From Novosphingobium sp. (GTDB lineage: Bacteria > Pseudomonadota > Alphaproteobacteria > Sphingomonadales > Sphingomonadaceae): 11,210 bases of DNA. The notes beneath the pieces are model-generated. The model was not told the DNA's origin. It did not search any database and worked only from the letters and a program-made list of their open reading frames with translations. The DNA lies in the NCBI GenBank assembly GCA_020853995.1, contig JADYXV010000069.1:1-11210 (forward strand), in the 5' to 3' direction. The position numbers were made by a program, and so were the translations under genes. Of the stretch, positions 6,202 through 11,210 are shown in pieces. Position 1 is the first letter of the stretch. Each line of letters opens with the position of its first letter.

Positions 6202-6237
6202 GGCACTGCGCGATGGCGCAGCGCCGAGGAGTGGCGC
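6202..6237 (+). promoter_or_regulatory. Overlapping GC-rich hairpins before mraZ
   Basis: CTGCGC (6206-6211) pairs perfectly with GCGCAG (6216-6221) around a GATG loop. The stem extends with GGC/GCC (6202-6204 and 6223-6225) past one mismatch. A competing stem, GCGCC (6221-6225) with GGCGC (6233-6237), would hold a Shine-Dalgarno-like GAGGAG (6226-6231) in its loop. The two stems share bases and cannot both form. They lie about 25-60 nt before the mraZ start. Whether they regulate anything is unknown. Confidence 0.4.
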
Positions 6238-6262
6238 TTTTGTCCGCGGGCGGGGTATTTTC

Positions 6263-6760
6263 GTGGCGGGAGGTCCGGCAAATTTTGTAGGGCAAGGCTT
6301 TTCGCCACGCGGCGAAAAGGGCCGCTACGTCCTGCCTGCCGATTTCCGCGCCGACATCTTCGCCGCATCTGACAACACCCGCATTCTGTGCCTCGACAAG
6401 CACCCCCGCTTGCCTTGTCTGGTTGGCTTTGGCCTCTCGCGCCTTGCTGACTTCGCTGCCGAAATTGACCGCGAAGAGGAGAAGCAGCTGCGACTTGGCA
6501 ATGATTTTGATCGCGATATGGCCGAAGCGCAGGTTTATGGCTTTTACCGTGCCAGCTTTGATGAAAGCGGGCGCTTCGTTCTGCCTGAACATCTGGCCGA
6601 ATTGGGCGGCGTAGAGGACGGCCTCTATTTCCACGGCGGCGGTCGTCAGATCACCATTTGGAACCCCGCTGTGCTGGCACAGCAAGGAACAGGCTGGGCA
6701 GGCGCACAGGCCGGTTGTCGTGCCAAGATGGCAGAAGCTGCCAAGGGCAAGCGTAAATGA
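6263..6760 (+). CDS. mraZ: Transcriptional regulator MraZ
   Basis: MraZ is a ring-forming DNA-binding protein of the SpoVT/AbrB type that represses the division/cell-wall cluster, including its own gene. The 165-residue protein shows the two tandem half-domains: GEKGRYVLPADFR at 17-29 and ESGRFVLPEHLA at 101-112. The first copy has Glu-Lys where E. coli-type proteins have an Asp before Gly-Arg. A basic tail (KMAEAAKGKRK) ends the protein. The GTG at 6263 is the best start: no ATG, TTG or other GTG lies in frame in the roughly 100 bases upstream, the protein then begins where I would expect sphingomonad homologues to begin, and GGGG at 6252-6255 is a weak ribosome binding site. It is the first gene of the cluster, and its stop overlaps rsmH as ATGA. 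Confidence 0.93.
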   Translation: MAGGPANFVGQGFSPRGEKGRYVLPADFRADIFAASDNTRILCLDKHPRLPCLVGFGLSRLADFAAEIDREEEKQLRLGNDFDRDMAEAQVYGFYRASFDESGRFVLPEHLAELGGVEDGLYFHGGGRQITIWNPAVLAQQGTGWAGAQAGCRAKMAEAAKGKRK

Positions 6761-7752
6761 GCGCACCCCAAAATCCGGACGGGCGCATGCCCCACATTCC
6801 CGTCCTGCTTGATGAAGTCGTTGCAGCCCTTGGCGCACAGCCGGGTGATCTGATCGTCGACGCGACGTTTGGTGCCGGTGGCTACACCCGCCGTCTGCTG
6901 GAAACCGGCGCAATTGTTCATGCCTTTGATCGTGATCCCGATGCGATCGAGGCGGGCAAGCTGTGGCCGCAAACGCAGGCAGACCAGCCCACGCTCGTGC
7001 TCCACCCGCGCCGCTTTTCCGAACTGGCCGAAGGGCTTGCGGAAGCAGGCATTGCGGGCGTCCACGGCGTTGTCTTCGATATCGGCGTCAGCTCCATGCA
7101 GCTTGATCAGGCAGAGCGCGGCTTTGCATTCTCGTCTGACGGTCCGCTGGATATGCGGATGTCGCAGGAAGGGCCAAGTGCGGCAGATTTCCTGAACGAT
7201 GCAGACGAGGCCGATATTGCCGATGTGCTGTTCCGCTATGGCGAAGAGCGCCAATCGCGGCGGATCGCCCGCGCCATTGTCGCGGCGCGCCCGTTGTCCA
7301 CAACCGGCCAATTCGCCGCTGTTGTGCGCAAAGCGCTGGGCTATCGCCCTGATATCAAAGGCCCCAAGGCACAGAAAGACCCCGCCATCCGCAGCTTCCA
7401 GGCCGTACGCATTCACGTGAACGGTGAACTGGATGAATTGATCGAAGGTTTGGCGGCGGCTGAAAAAGTGCTTTTGCCCGGTGGCCGGATTGCGGTTGTC
7501 AGCTTCCACAGCCTTGAAGACCGGATCGTGAAGCAGTTCCTGCGCGATGGCGCTGGCGCTGTGCCTTCAGGATCGCGCCACATGCCGCAAATGCAGGCCA
7601 AGGCGTTGCCGGTGTTTGAAAAACCATCGGGCGCCATCCGCCCGACCGAAGAAGAAGAGGTCCGCAACCCGCGCGCGCGCTCGGCAACATTGCGCTGGGC
7701 AGTGCGGACAGCGGCGCCAGCACGTAGCAACGACGGGAGAGTAGCGGCATGA
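6757..7752 (+). CDS. rsmH: 16S rRNA m4C1402 methyltransferase RsmH (MraW)
   Basis: RsmH uses S-adenosylmethionine to methylate N4 of cytidine 1402 in the decoding centre of 16S rRNA. The 331-residue protein has the family N-terminus HIPVLLDEVV (13-22), the SAM-binding motif DATFGAGGYT (35-44), the FDIGVSSMQLD segment (107-117), GERQSRRIARAI near 163-174 and FHSLEDRIVK (250-259). Length is slightly above the usual 310-315, with a short extra tail. It starts inside the mraZ stop and ends overlapping the ftsL-like gene, both as ATGA, so translation is probably coupled. The placement between mraZ and ftsL is the standard dcw order. Confidence 0.97.
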   Translation: MSAPQNPDGRMPHIPVLLDEVVAALGAQPGDLIVDATFGAGGYTRRLLETGAIVHAFDRDPDAIEAGKLWPQTQADQPTLVLHPRRFSELAEGLAEAGIAGVHGVVFDIGVSSMQLDQAERGFAFSSDGPLDMRMSQEGPSAADFLNDADEADIADVLFRYGEERQSRRIARAIVAARPLSTTGQFAAVVRKALGYRPDIKGPKAQKDPAIRSFQAVRIHVNGELDELIEGLAAAEKVLLPGGRIAVVSFHSLEDRIVKQFLRDGAGAVPSGSRHMPQMQAKALPVFEKPSGAIRPTEEEEVRNPRARSATLRWAVRTAAPARSNDGRVAA

Positions 7753-8501
7753 TCGCGTCGGCCAATCGGCTTCGTTCTGCAGGCTGGCTCGTGCTGCTGG
7801 GCCTGTGTGTTGCATCGGTTCTGGTGCTGGCATTTCGCGTCAATGCCTTGCGCAGCCAGATTCACCGGGCCGAGGCGCGCATCGTCGCGCTGAAGCAGGA
7901 CAAACTGTACCTCGAAACCGAGTTTGAAACGCGCGCCAACCAGCAGCAGTTGAAAATCTGGAACGATGTCGAGTTCGGCTATGCTGCCCCCAACGCCAGC
8001 CAGTATCTTGAGGGCGAACGCGAATTGGCAAGCCTGAGTGTGCCCGTCACTGCCAACGCTCCTGAACCCATTCGCGTGGCCAGCGTGGATAATCGCGTTA
8101 TCGCATCGGCTGCGTTCCCGGCCATGGTTTCGCCCCTTACCGGCAAGACATTGGCAAGCGATACCGATCTGGTTGAGCCTGAGGCGCAAATGCGGCCTGC
8201 GCGCATGGACCACGCCGAAGCCGTTGTGACGCTGAAAGATCGGCTGGGCACGGTCGTTGAAGTGGCACCGCGCAAGCCGGTGCGAACGGAAACCGTTTCC
8301 GAAAAGGAACGCGCCGTAAAAACGCCCTCTGTCAGGAAGGCAGACAAGAAAGTTGCCAGGGACGGCGACAAGGTCGGGTCAGAAAAGGCCAGACCGAAGC
8401 CCAAGGCAACTGTAGTTGCGGATAAGTCCGCTGCAAAGAAAGACAAGGCAGGCGCGGGGACTCGCCCTGCTGTGCGCAAGGAGGCTAAGGCAACAGGGTG
8501 A
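7749..8501 (+). CDS. ftsL: FtsL-like cell division protein with long basic tail
   Basis: FtsL is a bitopic inner-membrane divisome protein that works with FtsB and FtsQ and helps activate FtsW-FtsI. The call rests on position (between rsmH and ftsI), a short cytoplasmic N-terminus, one membrane segment at about 11-29, and a following heptad-like stretch (about 31-70, AEARIVALKQDKLYLETEFET) that fits the periplasmic coiled coil. At 250 residues it is about twice the length of most FtsL proteins. Residues 100-170 look weakly structured and 171-250 form a Lys/Arg/Ala-rich tail (KADKKVARDGDK, KSAAKKDKAG). GGGAGAG at 7735-7741 gives a good ribosome binding site. It overlaps its neighbours by 4 nt on both sides. 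FtsL sequences diverge strongly, so similarity beyond the layout is hard to judge by eye. Confidence 0.8.
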   Translation: MIASANRLRSAGWLVLLGLCVASVLVLAFRVNALRSQIHRAEARIVALKQDKLYLETEFETRANQQQLKIWNDVEFGYAAPNASQYLEGERELASLSVPVTANAPEPIRVASVDNRVIASAAFPAMVSPLTGKTLASDTDLVEPEAQMRPARMDHAEAVVTLKDRLGTVVEVAPRKPVRTETVSEKERAVKTPSVRKADKKVARDGDKVGSEKARPKPKATVVADKSAAKKDKAGAGTRPAVRKEAKATG

Positions 8502-10243
8502 ACGCGCTAACCGCATCCGCCGCAATCGCATCGGGCCGGGTCCGCCTTGCCAATGTCCGCCAGCGCTCTCTGGTGGAAGCCAAATTGCGCGTACTTGTGG
8601 TTGCCTTGCTGTTTTTGCTGGCAGGTGTCGGCGCGTTAACCCGGATTGTGCAACTCGGCCTGTCCGAAGAACCGCCAGAGCGGCGTTCGCTTACCGAAGC
8701 ACTGCTGCCGCCACGTGGCGAGATTACGGATCGCAACGGCTTCCCGCTGGCGCGGGCATTTCCGGTCTATGCGCTGTGGTATAATCCCAAAGCGCTGGGT
8801 GCTGCCGGATCATCTCTGGTCAAATCGCCCGAAGAAGTGGCCAGGGCGCTGCTCCAGATTTTCCCCGATGCCGATTACGATGATCTGGTAAAGCGGATGA
8901 AGTCCGACAAGCCAAGCTACTTGCGCCGGAGGGTGATGCCCGAAGAGGCCAACCGCATTTTTGCACTGGGTGAACCGGCGCTTGAATTTCCAAGGGAAAA
9001 CCAGCGCTATTATCCGCAAGGGTCGCTGGGCGCCCATGTCCTTGGCTATGTCGATAGCGAAGGCAACGGCCACGTTGGCATGGAACAAGTGCTTGAAAAG
9101 CAATTGCTTGATCCCGCGCAACGCGGACGTCCTGTTGCCCTGTCCATCGACATGCGCGTGCAAGGCGCGTTGGAGGATGAACTTGGCCGGGGCATGCTTG
9201 AGACCGAGGCCAAGGGCGCTGCGGGCGTCATCCTTGATGTTGATACCGGCGAGGTTGTTGCACTGGCGTCTTTGCCGTCGTTCAATCCGAACCGTTCGGA
9301 CATGGCTTACAACGATCTGGTGTTCAACAAGGTTACCAATCAGGTTTACGAACTCGGTTCTACATTCAAGCCCTTGAGCGTCGCTGCCGCGATTGATGCA
9401 GGCGTGGTGACAGATCTTTCGGTCCGCTATCCCTCTGATCGTCCGCTGGAAATCGGTGGTTTCCTCATCCGGGACAGCCACAGCTTCGGCGCGTCGCTGA
9501 ACGTCCCCGAAGCGCTGATCCATTCGTCCAATATCGTTACCGCGCAGATCGCCGACAAACTGGGCAGTGCCCGTTTGAAAAGCACGATGGCCGCACTTGG
9601 CATGAACGAGCGGCCCTATATCGAACTGCCTGCGCGTGGTTTCCCGTTGTGGCCGCGTGGCAATGGCAAAGGCGGCGAATGGGCACGGATTACCACAATG
9701 ACGGTCAGCTATGGCCACGGCATTGCGGTCACGCCGCTGCATCTGGCCGCTGCCTATGCCACAATGGTCAACGGCGGCGTGTGGCGTCCGGCCACGCTCT
9801 ATAAAGTTGATCCTGCCAAAGTGCCCGAAGGCCGCCGCGTTTTCAAAGCATCAACCAGCGCCCGGATGCGCCAGTTGCTGCGGATGATCGTGGTCGATGG
9901 CACGGGCAAATCGGCCAATGCTCCCGGTTTCCGCGTTGGTGGCAAAACGGGTTCTGCTGAAAAGCCCGGCGGCAAGGGTGGTTACAACCGCACGTCGCTA
10001 GTGGCTACATTCGCAGCAGCCTTCCCGATGGACAAGCCGCGCTACGTTGTCATCACGATGCTGGACGAGCCGAAAGGTACCGCCGCTACGTCATTCCAGC
10101 GGACGGCTGCATGGAATGCCGGACCGATCGTGGGCCGCGTGATCCCGCGCATCGGGCCATTGCTCGGCATTGTGCCTGATGACAGCCGCGACATTGATAT
10201 CTCGGACCTGTCGCCTCTGGTTGGCAATGGGAACGGCGAATGA
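8498..10243 (+). CDS. ftsI: Peptidoglycan transpeptidase FtsI (PBP3)
   Basis: This class B penicillin-binding protein cross-links septal peptidoglycan with the glycosyltransferase FtsW and is a beta-lactam target. The 581-residue protein has a cytoplasmic N-terminus, one membrane segment at about 31-48, a dimerisation/pedestal domain starting with PPRGEITDRNG (71-81), and the transpeptidase domain. The active-site motifs are complete: S288-T-F-K291 with nucleophile Ser288, S343-S-N345 and K483-T-G485. The start is a GTG that overlaps the ftsL stop (GTGA). A strong AAGGAGG (8478-8484) lies 13 nt upstream, longer than ideal, so coupling to ftsL translation may matter. Length and motifs are normal for FtsI. 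Confidence 0.97.
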   Translation: MNALTASAAIASGRVRLANVRQRSLVEAKLRVLVVALLFLLAGVGALTRIVQLGLSEEPPERRSLTEALLPPRGEITDRNGFPLARAFPVYALWYNPKALGAAGSSLVKSPEEVARALLQIFPDADYDDLVKRMKSDKPSYLRRRVMPEEANRIFALGEPALEFPRENQRYYPQGSLGAHVLGYVDSEGNGHVGMEQVLEKQLLDPAQRGRPVALSIDMRVQGALEDELGRGMLETEAKGAAGVILDVDTGEVVALASLPSFNPNRSDMAYNDLVFNKVTNQVYELGSTFKPLSVAAAIDAGVVTDLSVRYPSDRPLEIGGFLIRDSHSFGASLNVPEALIHSSNIVTAQIADKLGSARLKSTMAALGMNERPYIELPARGFPLWPRGNGKGGEWARITTMTVSYGHGIAVTPLHLAAAYATMVNGGVWRPATLYKVDPAKVPEGRRVFKASTSARMRQLLRMIVVDGTGKSANAPGFRVGGKTGSAEKPGGKGGYNRTSLVATFAAAFPMDKPRYVVITMLDEPKGTAATSFQRTAAWNAGPIVGRVIPRIGPLLGIVPDDSRDIDISDLSPLVGNGNGE

Positions 10244-11210
10244 AACTTGACGCGATCCTCAAGGCCGCTGGCCTCGCGATTGAAGGTGGCGATGCCAACG
10301 TCACCGGCTTTGCCATCGATCATCGCAAAGTCGCGCCCGGCACTGTATTCGGTGCATTTCCGGGCGCGCGCTTCAATGGTGAAGACTTCATCGCCCATGC
10401 GGTGTCGGCAGGTGCAGTCGCCGTCGTTGCGCGGCCTGACGCCGTGGTTGAGGGTGCGCTCCATATTGCCGATGCCGAACCGCGTCGCGCCTTTGCGCTG
10501 CTGGCGTCAAAGTTCTTCCAGCCAGTGCCCGAAACCGTCGTTGCGGTGACCGGCACCAATGGCAAGACATCGTGCGTTGAAATGACGCGGCAAATCTGGC
10601 GCATGGCCGGATATTCGGCGGCATCCATTGGCACTTTGGGTGTCACCACGGCAGATGAAAGCGTCTCCACCGGCCTGACCACGCCGGATATCGTCACGTT
10701 CCTATCGAACATGACGGGTTTGGCGCGCGAAGGGGTGACGCATGTCGCCTATGAAGCGTCAAGCCACGGTCTTTCGCAATACCGCAACGAAGGTTTGCGG
10801 GTTGTTGCCGGAGCCTTCACCAACCTCAGCCGCGACCATCTCGATTATCACGCGACGATGGATGACTATTTCGCTGCCAAGATGCGCCTGTTCGATCACG
10901 TTGTCGAAGATGGCGGCACTGCCGTTGTCTGGATGGACGACGAATGGTCTGAACGGGCGGTCGAGCATGTCCGCCAGCGGGGTCTGCGGCTGCTCAGTGT
11001 GGGCGAGCAGGGGACATCAATCCGCCTGCTCGCCCGTACACTTTCCCAAGTAGGTCAAGTACTTGAGGTGGAATTTGAAGGCAAGGTCCGCAAGGTCAGC
11101 CTGCCTCTGATCGGCGCCTATCAGGCGGCCAATGCTCTGGTATCAGCAGGCTTGGCGCTGGCTTCAGGTTTGGACGCTGCGCATGTGTTTGATCAACTTG
11201 GCCGCCTGCA
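10240..11210 (+). CDS. murE: UDP-MurNAc-tripeptide synthetase MurE, 3' truncated
   Basis: MurE is the cytoplasmic ATP-dependent ligase that adds the third residue, meso-diaminopimelate in Gram-negative bacteria, to UDP-MurNAc-L-Ala-D-Glu. The ATG at 10240 overlaps the ftsI stop (ATGA); 323 codons are present before the window ends, about two thirds of a normal MurE. Visible parts are the N-terminal UDP-binding domain (about 1-95), the P-loop GTNGKT (105-110), the MurE-type TTPD (147-150), EASSHGLSQYR (172-182), NLSRDHLDYH (195-204) and K214 in YFAAK, which matches the carbamylated lysine. GAYQAANAL (292-300) marks the start of the C-terminal domain. The DNPR-like motif that reports diaminopimelate preference lies beyond the window. 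No break or frameshift is seen. Confidence 0.96.
   Translation, partial: MKLDAILKAAGLAIEGGDANVTGFAIDHRKVAPGTVFGAFPGARFNGEDFIAHAVSAGAVAVVARPDAVVEGALHIADAEPRRAFALLASKFFQPVPETVVAVTGTNGKTSCVEMTRQIWRMAGYSAASIGTLGVTTADESVSTGLTTPDIVTFLSNMTGLAREGVTHVAYEASSHGLSQYRNEGLRVVAGAFTNLSRDHLDYHATMDDYFAAKMRLFDHVVEDGGTAVVWMDDEWSERAVEHVRQRGLRLLSVGEQGTSIRLLARTLSQVGQVLEVEFEGKVRKVSLPLIGAYQAANALVSAGLALASGLDAAHVFDQLGRL

Larger units (their letters stand above)
5942..6262 (+). promoter_or_regulatory. Gene-free leader of the dcw cluster
   Basis: This 321-bp stretch has no convincing gene. In order it holds an inverted repeat CTCTGC / GCAGAG (5947-5952 and 5969-5974, 16-base loop, no T-run), an AT-rich block at about 6041-6100 with a candidate promoter, four CCC cores spaced by 10 bp (6106-6145) that suit a MraZ operator, and GC-rich hairpins at 6202-6237 just before mraZ. 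It is the only gap over 300 bp in the window and most likely carries the main dcw promoter and its control. Confidence 0.7.

Noticed and set aside
6195..6290. Short open frame (31 codons from ATG 6195) overlapping the mraZ start, as a possible leader peptide
   Set aside because: No spaced ribosome binding site, Arg-rich composition expected from GC-rich leader sequence, and it crosses the mraZ start in another frame. Nothing supports translation.
8810..9742. Long minus-strand open frame of 310 codons opposite ftsI
   Set aside because: The plus strand has complete FtsI motifs. The antisense product shows no recognisable domain and no ribosome binding site.

Overview
The window looks like a chromosomal segment from an alphaproteobacterium, most likely of the order Sphingomonadales (Novosphingobium, Sphingomonas or Erythrobacter relatives). 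The evidence is moderately high GC with GC-rich third codon positions, an alphaproteobacterial form of cysteine synthase A, a cytochrome c maturation ccmA-ccmB pair, and a division/cell-wall (dcw) cluster that starts mraZ-rsmH-ftsL-ftsI-murE. The taxonomic call is inferred from protein character and not from a database search.

Layout. Positions 1-233 carry no gene I can name; the stretch holds a 12-bp inverted repeat and an end motif that resembles an insertion-sequence terminus. At 234-551 (minus) is an adrenodoxin-type [2Fe-2S] ferredoxin, divergent from an AlkA-type 3-methyladenine DNA glycosylase (677-1294) that is followed by an NAD-type short-chain dehydrogenase (1332-2135). The dehydrogenase runs tail to tail, with a 3-nt gap, into a pterin-4a-carbinolamine dehydratase (2139-2429, minus). 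Divergent from the dehydratase are ccmA and ccmB (2492-3726), the ATPase and a membrane subunit of the CcmABCD haem-handling transporter; ccmC, ccmD and ccmE are not in the window. Then come cysteine synthase (3791-4789) and two uncharacterised membrane-anchored proteins (4803-5201 and 5210-5941).

A 321-bp gene-free leader (5942-6262) precedes the dcw cluster. It holds an AT-rich promoter-like block, four CCC cores spaced exactly 10 bp apart that fit a MraZ operator, and GC-rich hairpins. The dcw genes follow without a gap: mraZ, rsmH, a long ftsL-like gene, ftsI and a 3'-truncated murE. All four junctions are 4-nt ATGA or GTGA overlaps, so the cluster is probably translationally coupled. Together these genes supply transcriptional feedback (MraZ), 16S rRNA modification (RsmH), the divisome core (FtsL, FtsI) and the meso-diaminopimelate-adding step of peptidoglycan precursor synthesis (MurE).

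Most of the window is ordinary housekeeping sequence. The parts most worth a second look are the 10-bp-periodic operator before mraZ, the FtsL-like protein with a long basic tail, the two unknown membrane proteins beside the dcw cluster, promoter geometry that suggests leaderless starts for cysK and perhaps ccmA, and the possible insertion-sequence end at the left edge. I saw no CRISPR array, tRNA, rRNA, complete mobile element or convincing rho-independent terminator.
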